Below, piece by piece: positions 56,028-64,000 of a stretch of 64,000 nucleotides of DNA (within the stretch, counting starts at the first letter, position 1; every line of letters begins with the position of its first letter). The stretch lies in the NCBI RefSeq assembly GCF_002067135.1, contig NZ_CP020105.1:1178001-1242000 (forward strand), given 5' to 3'. The notes under the pieces are model-generated. The model had not been told where the DNA came from and searched no databases. It saw nothing but the letters and a program-made list of their open reading frames with translations. The DNA is from Spirosoma rigui. GTDB lineage: Bacteria > Bacteroidota > Bacteroidia > Cytophagales > Spirosomataceae. The position numbers were made by a program, and so were the translations under genes.

Positions 56028-56501
56028 CTATACACCTCCTTTTATTTGTTTGACTAGTGCTGGCGCTTGATAGCAAAACCACGCCCAGAACGTGTCGTAA
56101 TCTTTGACAACAAGATATATTCCGCCAGCTGCTTCGATTGATTCAGCTGTCTTCTTCTGATCAGGGTTCAACCTATCCTTACCCCACTTGATCTCAATAC
56201 TGACGTGACGGCCGCTAATAACGGCGTGGATATCCGCTGTTCCCTTGCGGGTAGTACCATGCTGCCAATTGCCAGATCGTTCGTTATACTGACCCTGAGA
56301 CTGAACCCTGGTTGCGTAACACCCATGTAGCTCCAGACAGCGTAGTACAGCTTTGGTCAGGCTATTGGCATCTTTGACGGGGAACTTAGGCTTTACTAGG
56401 TAAGCTTCTGGAACGGTTGGGTACCGGCGTCGTTTGTCGGCCATTTCCAGTTCAACTAAGAGTTGTATAGGCTTCAGGTTGGGTATTGTTTGGCTGCTCA
56501 T
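56028..56501 (-). CDS. VRR-NUC domain nuclease
   Basis: A 157-aa protein with the virus-type replication-repair nuclease fold: a GTADIHAVISGRHVSIEIKWG core in which Asp and the E-x-K pair form the PD-(D/E)xK active site, followed by TAESIEAAGGIYLVV. Such nucleases process replication or recombination junctions in phages and mobile elements. It is directly coupled to the RepA-like gene (2-bp gap), so it probably belongs to the same replication module. Confidence 0.88.
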   Translation of the reverse strand: MSSQTIPNLKPIQLLVELEMADKRRRYPTVPEAYLVKPKFPVKDANSLTKAVLRCLELHGCYATRVQSQGQYNERSGNWQHGTTRKGTADIHAVISGRHVSIEIKWGKDRLNPDQKKTAESIEAAGGIYLVVKDYDTFWAWFCYQAPALVKQIKGGV

Positions 56502-56511
56502 CGTTTTCTCT

Positions 56512-56724
56512 TTAATAGTTTAGGGTGGAGCATTGGCCAAGGTCAAGACCAGCTTTTGGCGCAGTTGGTGTAAAACATCTGGTGGATGTGGCGTTACCCA
56601 ATTTTACAAATAGCATCGCGGCAATCATGCGTTGCTCGTCAGCTACTGAGGGTGAGAGATGACTCAGAGACAGCGTGTCAGCTCCAGTGACTACTGCTGT
56701 AAAGTGATGAGTGTAGTTGCTCAT
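56512..56724 (-). CDS. Small hypothetical element protein
   Basis: A 70-aa protein without recognised motif. Its ATG overlaps the stop of the excisionase-like gene as ATGA, strong evidence for translational coupling and for it being a real gene. Ten bp separate it from VRR-NUC. Function unknown. Confidence 0.6.
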   Translation of the reverse strand: MSNYTHHFTAVVTGADTLSLSHLSPSVADEQRMIAAMLFVKLGNATSTRCFTPTAPKAGLDLGQCSTLNY

Positions 56725-57014
56725 GATTGTATACCCCCTTTCTTTGGACGTGCAGCAGCAAGTACCTCACTGCGCAGGTAGCGAACCTGATTGCCGATGC
56801 GTCGGGCGTTGAGAATTCCTCTTTTCTCCCAGTCCCAAACGGTCACTTTAGAGACTTTAAGCAGCTTTGCTGTCTCTTCAGGCGTAAGGAGCTCGTCGGA
56901 GGGGACTGATTCTACAGGGGCAGGGCGATGATACTGAAACGCGACAGCGACTGATTCTAAAACCAGTGCTCTTAGTTGATCTGGTGTTGTAATGATGAAG
57001 CTGGTTGCATCCAT
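56721..57014 (-). CDS. Excisionase-like HTH protein
   Basis: A 97-aa protein with a MerR-type/HTH_17 domain at the C-terminal half (LLTPEETAKLLKVSKVTVWDWEKRGILNARRIGNQVRYLRSEVLAA), the typical form of Bacteroidota element excisionases and AlpA-like regulators. I chose ATG at 57014 (MDATSF); the frame extends to 57047. It probably aids excision with the integrase and may activate the replication operon that it begins. A repeat block lies just upstream at 57076-57119. Confidence 0.82.
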   Translation of the reverse strand: MDATSFIITTPDQLRALVLESVAVAFQYHRPAPVESVPSDELLTPEETAKLLKVSKVTVWDWEKRGILNARRIGNQVRYLRSEVLAAARPKKGGIQS

Positions 57015-57075
57015 GCTTTTGCAGATTTTGCGTTTGACATGGTGCAATGTTCGGGGGACGCTTAATTAAAAGCTC

Positions 57076-57119
57076 GCATTAGCCGCATACACGCGGCTAA
57101 TGCGGCTGATGCGGCTAAC
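57076..57119. repeat. Iteron-like repeats
   Basis: Three 9-bp direct repeats, GCGGCTAAT, GCGGCTGAT and GCGGCTAAC, at 57093-57119. An inverted copy at 57076-57086 forms an 11-bp perfect stem with the first unit (GCATTAGCCGC/GCGGCTAATGC). It may be an origin, an excisionase site or the terminator of the 254-aa gene, whose stop codon is in the last unit. Confidence 0.6.
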
Positions 57120-57879
57120 GCCTGATATTAATGGCGAAGTATTTTTTTGCTTGTTCATATCCTTTTACCCTATCCAGAAAGGTACGTTTAGCAATGTTAA
57201 GCCCTGTAAATGTTGCTTTTAGAGCAGGGATCACTTCATCGTACTGATGGCTATAGATCTTCTCAAGGGCGTGCAATTGGTTGATCCAAGCAACGACTAC
57301 GTATTTGTTTCTATCTCCACCTATCCATTGTAGATTATCGCCAAGTAGAGGGTTTTCCGGGTTGTAATTCTGAAGTGTTTTGATGTGCAAGTCCACTTCA
57401 TCTGGTTTGACAAACAGGTCTTCAAATGACCAGTACACTAACGGATGTAATTTTTCTTCTCTATTCGGTTTGTCTTCTGCCAAGATCCGAAAATTACAAA
57501 TATTGGCAATCTGCTGGCTAATCCAGTTGATCATCCAATTAAACGTCCACCCCTCTTGCCACCAACACAAGTAGGACTCTTGAAATTTATAGTCTTCAAC
57601 AAAGTGCGGATCGTTTGCCCATACCTCGGCAAGCTCGGGAAATGATGAGTGAAGGCAAGTCCACCACAAATCCTCATTAGAGCGTACAAGGCTTCCCTTG
57701 TACCAGAAAGGCAGTTCATGAAGCTTAGTACGGTAGTCGCATAGGTTAGCTTCTAAAAAGTCTATTCGCTCTTTGTCATCAACACAATGCTCGAGACACA
57801 ACTCAATCTTTTGAACTTCTTTACTCCTAAAGCTGAATGCCTTTGATTGCAATGTGAGTCTTAACTCATCTGTACTCAT
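57115..57879 (-). CDS. RteC-like protein (tentative)
   Basis: A 254-aa cytoplasmic protein. The C-terminal region (DNLQWIGGDRNKYVVVAWINQLHALEKI) resembles the LxWTG...LI.AL pattern of RteC, a regulator of excision in Bacteroides conjugative elements. The N-terminal 150 residues, rich in Trp and Cys, are not familiar. I chose the ATG at 57879; the longer frame starts with TTG at 57888. It lies between the integrase and the excisionase, which suits a regulator of excision. The family call is tentative. Confidence 0.55.
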   Translation of the reverse strand: MSTDELRLTLQSKAFSFRSKEVQKIELCLEHCVDDKERIDFLEANLCDYRTKLHELPFWYKGSLVRSNEDLWWTCLHSSFPELAEVWANDPHFVEDYKFQESYLCWWQEGWTFNWMINWISQQIANICNFRILAEDKPNREEKLHPLVYWSFEDLFVKPDEVDLHIKTLQNYNPENPLLGDNLQWIGGDRNKYVVVAWINQLHALEKIYSHQYDEVIPALKATFTGLNIAKRTFLDRVKGYEQAKKYFAINIRR

Positions 57880-57910
57880 AGCAGTCAATAGTTGTAAGTA
57901 AGTCTAAACA

Positions 57911-59221
57911 TTAAACCAAAACTGTGAATGGATTCCCTTTCATTTGATTCTCCCAGTGGCGAGCCATAACCTTTGCATGCTGTTCCCGATCAAGTTTTAT
58001 ATAGTGCATAAATGCCTTCTCAGTACGATGGCCAGTGATCTGCATGATTGTCATAGCTGGAATGCCTAGCAGATACATGTTTGTAGCAAAGGATCGCCTA
58101 GCCGTGTGAGTGCTCACCATTTCCCATTTCTCAAATGACTTGGTGACTCGCTTCCCTCCTTTAGTCTGTGCCTTACTTTCTACGGTGTTAATTCCTGCAA
58201 GCTGACAGACTTCCTTGAGGTAGTCATTCATTTTCTGGTTAGATATGCTCCTGGGCAAAGTCCCATGATACTTACTGAGTATAGCTGTTACAACTGAGTG
58301 ACAGGGTATAACAACCTTATCCGATGTTTTCTGCTGCTCAATACGGATGAGGCCATTTTTGATGTATTCAGGTCGAAGGTTGGTCAAATCTGAAAAGCGT
58401 AAGCCCGTGTAACATCCAACCAAGAACAAGTCCCTAACACGCTCTAGCCGCTCCTGTTTCGTTAAATCCAAATCATGTATTCGAAGGAGTTCCGACTCAC
58501 TTAGATATATATTATCAGCATCTTCTTTAACTACTTTGAACTTGCGGCTGCGGTAATCTTGCTTTACACTAATACCCCTTGCTGATGCGTCATTCAGGAA
58601 AACTTTCAACGTTTGTAGGTACTTGCCAACGTTGTTAGTAGCAAAACCCTTGGTGGAGGTAAGGTAGCCCGTGAATGAGTCGTAGAAATCCAGGTCAATC
58701 GTATCAAAGTCAACTCTCCGGCTATACGTAGCCGCAAACTCCCGTAATACTTTTAGCACGGTTTGATATTTCTGGATCGTACGGCGCTCAACGTGCTTAC
58801 CCGTCTCAATATTTACTCGGGTAGGAGAAGCTTCTATAAAGTCGGCAATGAACGTAAACAAGGCAGGTTCGGAAGGCACCGTTGGTGCAACCTCGACTAT
58901 AGGGTTTAGGTATGCGTCGATGCGAGCCTTTACATTCTCTTTTGTCAGCTCCAGTAGGTCGGCTTTTAAATCAGCAATAATTGTCCCAATAGCCTTCTGT
59001 GTGTTGTCTAAGTAACGATTGATCTGATCTTTATCAGTAGCAGCGACTACATTCTTAACCCGGCCCTCATTCTTGCCCCAGTGGGCAGGTAAGACATTGA
59101 AGCCAGTGCCAATATTAATGCGCTGGTTGTTAAAACGAACCGCACAAATGATGGGTGTTGGCTTTTTTGCTTTCGGGTCCCTGAGAAGATAACTGACGGG
59201 GCTGTTTGTAGTCCTTGCCAT
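57911..59221 (-). CDS. int: Tyrosine-type integrase
   Basis: Site-specific recombinase of 436 aa. An Arm-binding N-terminus and SAM-like core-binding domain (about 120-215) precede the catalytic domain with Arg275 (TGLRFSDL), His372 and Arg375 (HTARRSF), His398 (TGHRT) and the nucleophile Tyr407 (HYIK). It is the Bacteroidota phage/element type of integrase. The gene reads towards the element interior, starting 219 bp from attR. It presumably recombines the 19-bp tRNA sequence. Confidence 0.95.
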   Translation of the reverse strand: MARTTNSPVSYLLRDPKAKKPTPIICAVRFNNQRINIGTGFNVLPAHWGKNEGRVKNVVAATDKDQINRYLDNTQKAIGTIIADLKADLLELTKENVKARIDAYLNPIVEVAPTVPSEPALFTFIADFIEASPTRVNIETGKHVERRTIQKYQTVLKVLREFAATYSRRVDFDTIDLDFYDSFTGYLTSTKGFATNNVGKYLQTLKVFLNDASARGISVKQDYRSRKFKVVKEDADNIYLSESELLRIHDLDLTKQERLERVRDLFLVGCYTGLRFSDLTNLRPEYIKNGLIRIEQQKTSDKVVIPCHSVVTAILSKYHGTLPRSISNQKMNDYLKEVCQLAGINTVESKAQTKGGKRVTKSFEKWEMVSTHTARRSFATNMYLLGIPAMTIMQITGHRTEKAFMHYIKLDREQHAKVMARHWENQMKGNPFTVLV

Positions 59222-59439
59222 GATCGGTGCTGGTTAGATTTAATGCACCAAATATAAGTTAGTGTACGGAATAAAAGAGATGCGTGTACGGAATTGTGTA
59301 CTGAATGCTTTAATTCATCTTTATTTACCTTAACTCGCCTTTACTCGTATAAGCCTTATAAATAGGCATAATCATTAAGAAATGGCCTATCTTATGCTTT
59401 GTCTATTACCTGAAGAAATGATCAAATTAAGAAGGTGAT

Positions 59440-59458
59440 AGTCCAGCTCCCGCTACTA
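59440..59458 (+). repeat. attR, distal attachment site
   Basis: An exact 19-bp copy of the tRNA 3' sequence at 34213-34231, without the rest of the tRNA. It marks the right end of the element. Confidence 0.9.
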
Positions 59459-59463
59459 CTAGA

Positions 59464-59500
59464 AAAAAGCCTGATCAGCAATCGCTGATCAGGCTTTTTC
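59464..59500. terminator. Host terminator, formerly behind the tRNA
   Basis: GCCTGATCAGC and GCTGATCAGGC form an 11-bp perfect stem with AATC loop, flanked by A and T tracts. It now ends the TonB receptor gene and before integration would have served the tRNA gene. Confidence 0.9.
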
Positions 59501-59509
59501 GCTTTTTCG

Positions 59510-62173
59510 CTAGTTTGAGAAATCACTCTCATCGGATTCATTCGACTCGCGTTCTTCCCGTTCCCGGGTTTTGATAACTTTTTTGCTTAGCCGGTAGCTG
59601 AATCCAATAAAGGCAATCCGGCTTTCGCGTTTGCCCAGCGTGGTCGACAAAAAGTTGGGACCGAAGCTGTCGCTCTGAAACTGAAGGGTATTGAAAATGT
59701 CACTCACCCGAAAATTAAGCGTTCCCCGCCCGTTCATCACATCCTGTTTTACGCCAATATCGATGTTGAAAAAACTATTAATGGTGCCCTGCGCTACAAT
59801 AAACGGCGACCGGTAGTTGACGGCCAATTGAATGGCAGTTCCGCGAGTGGGACGCAGATCGGTAGTGAGCCGACCTGTCCAGCTACGGTTGGTCCGGGTA
59901 AGAACACCGGGAATGTTTGCTCCGCCCTGAATAGAACGCTGGAAAAAAGTGAACGTACCATTGACCTTCCACCAGTTGGTGATGTCCTGATTCGCCACCA
60001 CTTCCAGTCCGTAATTTTGCGATCGGTTCAGGTTAAGCGACGTTTGCTCCGTAATTCCATCGTCGCGGAGGGTGCGGTAACTGGTTATTTCATTGTTCGT
60101 TTGCCGATAAAACAGCGACGAGTTGATCGACGTCGTCTTGCCATTCCACAGGTAACTCAACTCCAGGGAGTTGATCAGTTCCGGGTTCAGCTGGGGATTA
60201 CCGAAGCGAATATTTAGCGGATCGGACAGGTCGACGAAGGGATTGAGCGAACGCACCGACGGTCGGTTGATCCGGCGGGTGTAGTTGACCTGTACTTTCT
60301 GGGCGTCGCTCAGATTATAATTGACGAACGCGCTGGGAAACAGGTAGATATAGTCGAGTTTGCTTCGCTGGCTGGTAGTACGCTGATCAGTCAGAATACT
60401 GGTGTATTCCGTCCGTAAACCAGCCTGGTAACTGAACTTCTTAATCTCATTCCCGAAATTGACATAGGCGGCACTGGTGTGTTCATTGTAGATAAAGTTA
60501 TTACTGATATTGGGGTTAAGCACCCAGCTATCGCTAAACAGGTTCTCGAACACATAGTCGGCACCCAACTGGCGATACGTGTATTTCAGGCCCGTTTCCA
60601 GCCGCTGTTTATTTTTGAGCGGGTTCACAAAATCGGTCTGCACTACCCCAACCCGGTTATTCCGGGCATTACTGGCCCGCTGCTGACCAATCAGAAAATT
60701 GGGTGTCAGCAGGTTTTCGGGCAAAGTCGTTTCATTGGAAAAGAGTTGATTTTCCGTACCCCGGTTAGTCGATAGTGTAGCATCAACAGTTAACTCCCGG
60801 CCTTTTTTCTCGAACGTCCGGCGGTAACCAGCGGTGTAGTCAATACCCGTTTCGGGCTCTGTTTCTTCGGTCGACCGGCGGGTCTGGCCCAACGATACCC
60901 GGTTGGCATCCTGCGTGTTAAAGATTTCAAATTCGGAATCATAACTGTACCGGGGACGATACAGAGCCGACACGGTGATGTTGTCGCGGGCCGACAGGCT
61001 ATAATCGAAACCGAGCCGCAGGTTGTTGTTCACACTTCGACGAACGGCGTCGTTTCGCTGGGATAGAAAGCTGGTAGAATCGGTAAACAGGTTTTGCCGA
61101 TCCGATATACGGTACTGAAAACGCCGAATATCCCGGAAGTTATAACTACCGAAGAGATTAAGCTTTTTAAACCGGGCATTCAGGTTCACCGACGCATTGT
61201 ATTTATCGCGGGTCCCTGCGTTGAACTGAACGGTTCCGTTGAAACCTGGTGCCCGCTCTTTTTTCAGGATGATATTGATAATGCCCGATGCGCCATCGGC
61301 ATCGTAGCGGGACGAGGGATTGGTAATAATTTCAACACGTTCTATGTTGCTGGCCGGGATCTGGTCAAGCACAGCCTGCCGATCGAGACCAGTCAGCCCC
61401 GACGGCTTACCATCAATCAGGACAATGACGTTGCTGCTGCCACGTAAACTAAGGGAGCCGTCAACATCGACCGTTACAGACGGCACATTCTGCAAAATAT
61501 CGATAGCTGACCCACCCTGCGCAATCGGTAGCTGATCGACATTGACTATTTTCCGATCCAGCGAATATTCGTATGCCTGCCGCTGGCCCTGAACAACGAC
61601 TTCATTCAACTGCTTTGCGGTTTCAGTCAGCACAACAGTACCCAGATTAACTGAAGTCTTATTCGCACTGATGGTAATACCTGACAGTCGTTTGGGCGCA
61701 AACCCGAGGCTCTGAACAAGCGCGTAATAAACACCGGGAGCTACGTTATTGATGGTGAAAACGCCCTTCTCATCGGTTAATCCACCCGTAACGGAACTCG
61801 AGTCCCGGGCCAGAAAGAGGCCAATACTCGCAAATTCGACCGGTTTACTCTGGCCATTCTGTTTGGCGGTTAGTCGCCCGGTCAACGTGCCGATGGCGGC
61901 ACCGGTTGCCGGGTTCGCTTCGGTACTGTCGGTTGCCGACTGGGCCAGGGGCGCGGGTAGTTCAGGAGTCTCCCGGCCTACGGTGTCGAGCCGATCGGCG
62001 GAGTTACGTTGCGTGGTATCGGGCCGGGTAGGTACTGCAGGACGCGTCGTATCTGGCTGCATACCCAGCGCACGCAGTACGTTGGGCCGGACCGGCGCTG
62101 GCTGCTGCCCCCTGACTTCACCGAGCAATAGGTTTGTGGTAATAACGGCCGAAAAGACGAGACTATAGTTCAT
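59510..62173 (-). CDS. TonB-dependent outer-membrane receptor
   Basis: An 887-aa outer-membrane receptor. I chose the ATG at 62173, which opens onto a signal peptide (MNYSLVFSAVITTNLLLGEVRGQQ). A Pro/Thr-rich linker leads to a carboxypeptidase-regulatory-like domain (LTGRLTAKQNGQSKPVEFASIGL), a TonB plug (YSLDRKIVNVDQLPIAQGGSAIDILQNVPSVTVDVDGSLSLRG...ILIDGKPSG-like) and a barrel ending near IGFSYRL, with an acidic C-terminus. This Fe/oligosaccharide-type family imports unknown ligands. No SusD partner is present, so it is not a SusCD system. A set of 11-bp direct repeats lies about 190 bp upstream. Confidence 0.9.
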   Translation of the reverse strand: MNYSLVFSAVITTNLLLGEVRGQQPAPVRPNVLRALGMQPDTTRPAVPTRPDTTQRNSADRLDTVGRETPELPAPLAQSATDSTEANPATGAAIGTLTGRLTAKQNGQSKPVEFASIGLFLARDSSSVTGGLTDEKGVFTINNVAPGVYYALVQSLGFAPKRLSGITISANKTSVNLGTVVLTETAKQLNEVVVQGQRQAYEYSLDRKIVNVDQLPIAQGGSAIDILQNVPSVTVDVDGSLSLRGSSNVIVLIDGKPSGLTGLDRQAVLDQIPASNIERVEIITNPSSRYDADGASGIINIILKKERAPGFNGTVQFNAGTRDKYNASVNLNARFKKLNLFGSYNFRDIRRFQYRISDRQNLFTDSTSFLSQRNDAVRRSVNNNLRLGFDYSLSARDNITVSALYRPRYSYDSEFEIFNTQDANRVSLGQTRRSTEETEPETGIDYTAGYRRTFEKKGRELTVDATLSTNRGTENQLFSNETTLPENLLTPNFLIGQQRASNARNNRVGVVQTDFVNPLKNKQRLETGLKYTYRQLGADYVFENLFSDSWVLNPNISNNFIYNEHTSAAYVNFGNEIKKFSYQAGLRTEYTSILTDQRTTSQRSKLDYIYLFPSAFVNYNLSDAQKVQVNYTRRINRPSVRSLNPFVDLSDPLNIRFGNPQLNPELINSLELSYLWNGKTTSINSSLFYRQTNNEITSYRTLRDDGITEQTSLNLNRSQNYGLEVVANQDITNWWKVNGTFTFFQRSIQGGANIPGVLTRTNRSWTGRLTTDLRPTRGTAIQLAVNYRSPFIVAQGTINSFFNIDIGVKQDVMNGRGTLNFRVSDIFNTLQFQSDSFGPNFLSTTLGKRESRIAFIGFSYRLSKKVIKTREREERESNESDESDFSN

Positions 62174-62518
62174 GTGGAAAAGGTTAGGGTAACGGTAAGT
62201 AAAGTGAGTGCATAGCCGCTGATAATAAGCCCGTTGTGGTATATGCACGTGTATGATAGAATGATAATAACTAGAAATATAGAATTGGTGGATTTGTTAT
62301 GGTATACGTCTTCCCGAAGCGAGCGGGTTGAGCGCAAACCAGCTCGATTGCCTCCAGGGGCAACTTAAGCAGACCTTAGAATTTGCTTAGAAATGCAAAA
62401 GGGGCCGAGTGAGCCGACCGGCTCCATCTCTCCTGCGTTTGTTTGTCGATCACCCCCGTACACCGAAGGTGGGGCGACTGATGAATAGGCGGAGTAGGTA
62501 CCGAAAGCCGGATGGTTA
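62174..62518. other. Intergenic region with regulatory repeats
   Basis: About 345 bp without a gene. It contains the 11-bp direct repeats at 62364-62396 and presumably the promoter of the TonB receptor gene. Confidence 0.6.
62364..62396. promoter_or_regulatory. Three tandem 11-bp direct repeats
   Basis: CTTAAGCAGAC, CTTAGAATTTG and CTTAGAA... start at 62364, 62375 and 62386, exactly one helical turn apart, the arrangement recognised by OmpR/PhoB-family regulators. A related array is at 63158-63201. Confidence 0.7.
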
Positions 62519-63082
62519 CTAATCCAGGGTTGAAGCAGGCATAACGACCGTTGGTTTGTAGAACATGACTAGCGTTCCCAGCCGTTTGTTAGGGGCTGTT
62601 ACGGGAGCGGAGAGTTCATAAACGGCTTTTTTGTTAAAATAAATGTCTTCTTTCTGAAGCAGGTAAACGGGAAAGCGGCTGGCAAACACAATACCCTCAT
62701 TTTTTTTGTTGGTGGAGAGGGTCACTTTACCGGCGGAGTCAACCAGCAACACTTCCTGAACTCCTTTATGCTGAACCAGCGCATTGAAATACTCGCTTAT
62801 TTCGCCGGGCTTGTTTTGTAATAAAGCATTCCGGACGGCCCAGCTGAAGGTTTTCATTCCAAATGTCAACTGTTGCTGATCTACAATGGCCTGATTATTC
62901 TGAGCTGTTATGCGCATCAGGTTACGTTCGTGCGTAAACTGATTCGTTAACTGCCAGTTCCGGAAGAGTAAATAGCTGCAGCCGGCAAGCAACAGGATAA
63001 TGATGCCGTAGAATACGTTCCTGGGGTCCAGACTTAGTTTGGATGTTACCGTTGTTGGGGTGTTAGGTTGTTGAGTTGTCAT
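62519..63082 (-). CDS. Membrane-anchored PDC/Cache-like protein
   Basis: A 187-aa protein with one N-terminal membrane helix (about residues 25-41, YGIIILLLAGCSYLLFR) and an extracytoplasmic domain of about 130 residues (LVDSAGKVTLSTNKKNEGIVFASRFP) that resembles the PDC/Cache sensor fold. No output domain follows, so it may be a stand-alone sensor or partner of a histidine kinase elsewhere. It shares the 11-bp repeat array with the TonB receptor gene, suggesting one regulon. I do not recognise a named family. Confidence 0.65.
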   Translation of the reverse strand: MTTQQPNTPTTVTSKLSLDPRNVFYGIIILLLAGCSYLLFRNWQLTNQFTHERNLMRITAQNNQAIVDQQQLTFGMKTFSWAVRNALLQNKPGEISEYFNALVQHKGVQEVLLVDSAGKVTLSTNKKNEGIVFASRFPVYLLQKEDIYFNKKAVYELSAPVTAPNKRLGTLVMFYKPTVVMPASTLD

Positions 63083-63494
63083 AGTTTATTCGTTGAGTAA
63101 TGCGTAGTAATCATCGACATAAAGTACTCGGCCGATAGCTCAAGTAACAGCGGAGACGTTAGGCGGGGCTTAGGGGAGCCTTAGAATTTGGTTAGAACGT
63201 CCCGGAAGCTACGAAAGCAATCTATCTTGGGTGATAAATTGGTTAGGACCATAAACCGTGGGTCGCGCAGCCGGGTAAAGGCCAGCAGCTCACCCGGGGC
63301 ATTCCTATCAGGCAAATACCCCGGCAATTTTGACCACCGCAGCGCCAGGAGTAGTGAGAATCACCCACCGGGTAGTGGGTGTAGCCTGGCCCAGGCAGAT
63401 TTTAAGCGAAAACTACATGGTTTTTAAGCGTATTGGTCGACTTTCGTTTTCGGCCTCACTGCGGCAAAAGCCTAGCTTGAACACATAACATCCT
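63083..63494. other. Intergenic region between divergent genes
   Basis: About 410 bp without a convincing gene. It contains four tandem 11-bp repeats at 63158-63201 and the promoters of both flanking genes. The 79-codon plus-strand ORF here is discussed under rejected items. Confidence 0.5.
63158..63201. promoter_or_regulatory. Four tandem 11-bp direct repeats
   Basis: Units start at 63158, 63169, 63180 and 63191: GTTAGGCGGGG, CTTAGGGGAGC, CTTAGAATTTG and GTTAGAACGTC. The last 19 bp match the array at 62374-62392 at 18 of 19 positions. It lies about 75-120 bp upstream of the PDC-like gene. Confidence 0.72.
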
Positions 63495-64000
63495 ATGGAC
63501 AATCACTCGACGGGAGTAATACTGGTACCTATCGACTTTACGGCGGTAACCGCTAACGCGCTGACGGTTGCCATTCGGCTGGCTCAACTGCTGAAGCTGA
63601 GTGTGCACCTGGTGCACGTGCTGGAGCCAGAGCTGATCAGTAGTGGCCTGCCCGGCAGGGTAGCGTCTGACAACGTACCGGCTTCACTCATTCAGGAAGG
63701 CACTGAACGCCTGCAGGCGCTGGCTATGCAGACGGTGCAACAACACCAGGTTGCCTGTTCAGCCAGCCACCGGGTGGGAGAGCCTGTGGAAGAAATTGCG
63801 TTCATCGGTCGGGAAACGAACACCCGGCTGATTGTAATGGGTGTTCGGCCGGGCAGCAATCTGTTGGCGCACCGACAAAATACGATTGCCTATCAACTGG
63901 TCAAAACGGCCGACAGCCCTGTGCTCACCATTCCTGCCGATCGGGTATGGCCTTCTTTCAGACGTATTCTGTTTCCAGTACGCCCCGTGCCGGGTGCGCT
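63495..64000 (+). CDS. Universal stress protein, 3' partial
   Basis: UspA-family protein that continues past the window edge. The first USP domain begins GVILVPIDFTAVTANALTVAIRLAQLL and contains HLVHVLEP; the ATP-binding loop GVRPGSNLLAHRQNTIAYQLVKTADSPVLTI is close to the G-x2-G-x9-G(S/T) form, but less regular. A second domain starts at RILFPVRPVPG, so it is a tandem-USP protein. The ATG at 63495 opens the frame. It is read divergently from the PDC-like gene. Confidence 0.88.
   Translation, partial: MDNHSTGVILVPIDFTAVTANALTVAIRLAQLLKLSVHLVHVLEPELISSGLPGRVASDNVPASLIQEGTERLQALAMQTVQQHQVACSASHRVGEPVEEIAFIGRETNTRLIVMGVRPGSNLLAHRQNTIAYQLVKTADSPVLTIPADRVWPSFRRILFPVRPVPGA

Noticed and set aside
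59440..59458. A second tRNA-Met gene at the right end
   Set aside because: Only the last 19 bp (T-stem and acceptor 3' part) are present; D and anticodon arms are missing.
63188..63427. A 79-codon plus-strand ORF before the stress protein
   Set aside because: It begins within the 11-bp direct repeats, is very basic without domain pattern, and looks like promoter DNA read by chance.

Overview
The window looks like a Bacteroidota chromosome, most likely Cytophagales (Spirosoma or a relative). The evidence is type IX secretion (T9SS) components and sorting domains, a PorP/SprF protein, a SusC-era style TonB receptor, OmpA/PD40 proteins, promoters of the Bacteroidota form (TTTG or TTG, 19 bp, TAnnTTTG) and very weak Shine-Dalgarno sequences. 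No species is claimed.

Host core, 1-34230: a 5'-truncated UvrD/PcrA helicase; an OmpA/PD40 envelope protein; small envelope and transglutaminase genes; mutM; a pirin; a divergent pair of a Y-family polymerase and an S24/UmuD-like regulator around two palindromes; an ABC exporter; fusA-rpsJ; mutL followed by two rhomboid genes; dxs; an aspartate kinase; PorP/SprF with a giant PKD/T9SS protein; ruvB; an ArsR regulator; an EamA transporter; der and era. It ends in an initiator tRNA-Met gene with a textbook promoter.

Integrated element, 34213-59458: the last 16 bases of the tRNA gene plus 3 more (19 bp in all) are repeated exactly at 59440-59458, next to a tyrosine recombinase. The element unit is 25,227 bp. 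From the integrase end the order is integrase, a 254-aa protein, an iteron-like repeat, an excisionase-like HTH protein, a small protein, a VRR-NUC nuclease, a RepA-like ATPase, a zinc-finger/TOPRIM primase, a 265-aa protein and a small terminase subunit. Then come accessory genes and an XRE regulator with a three-gene operon that includes a broken phage antirepressor. No capsid, portal, tail, large terminase or relaxase gene is visible. This is the layout of a phage satellite (PICI-like) rather than a prophage or conjugative element. Cargo towards the tRNA end includes a Cry-type delta-endotoxin-like Tat lipoprotein, a T9SS adhesin, a secreted DNA/RNA non-specific nuclease, a proteasome-beta-like Ntn hydrolase with a small partner, a Fic protein and an EVE/PUA-like protein. 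Several of these are visibly more AT-rich than the host genes, while the adhesin and toxin are host-like in composition.

Host resumes at 59459 with the terminator that probably once served the tRNA, then a TonB-dependent outer-membrane receptor and a membrane-anchored sensor-like protein. Both have tandem 11-bp direct repeats upstream, which suggests a shared OmpR/PhoB-type response regulator. A universal stress protein gene runs off the right edge.
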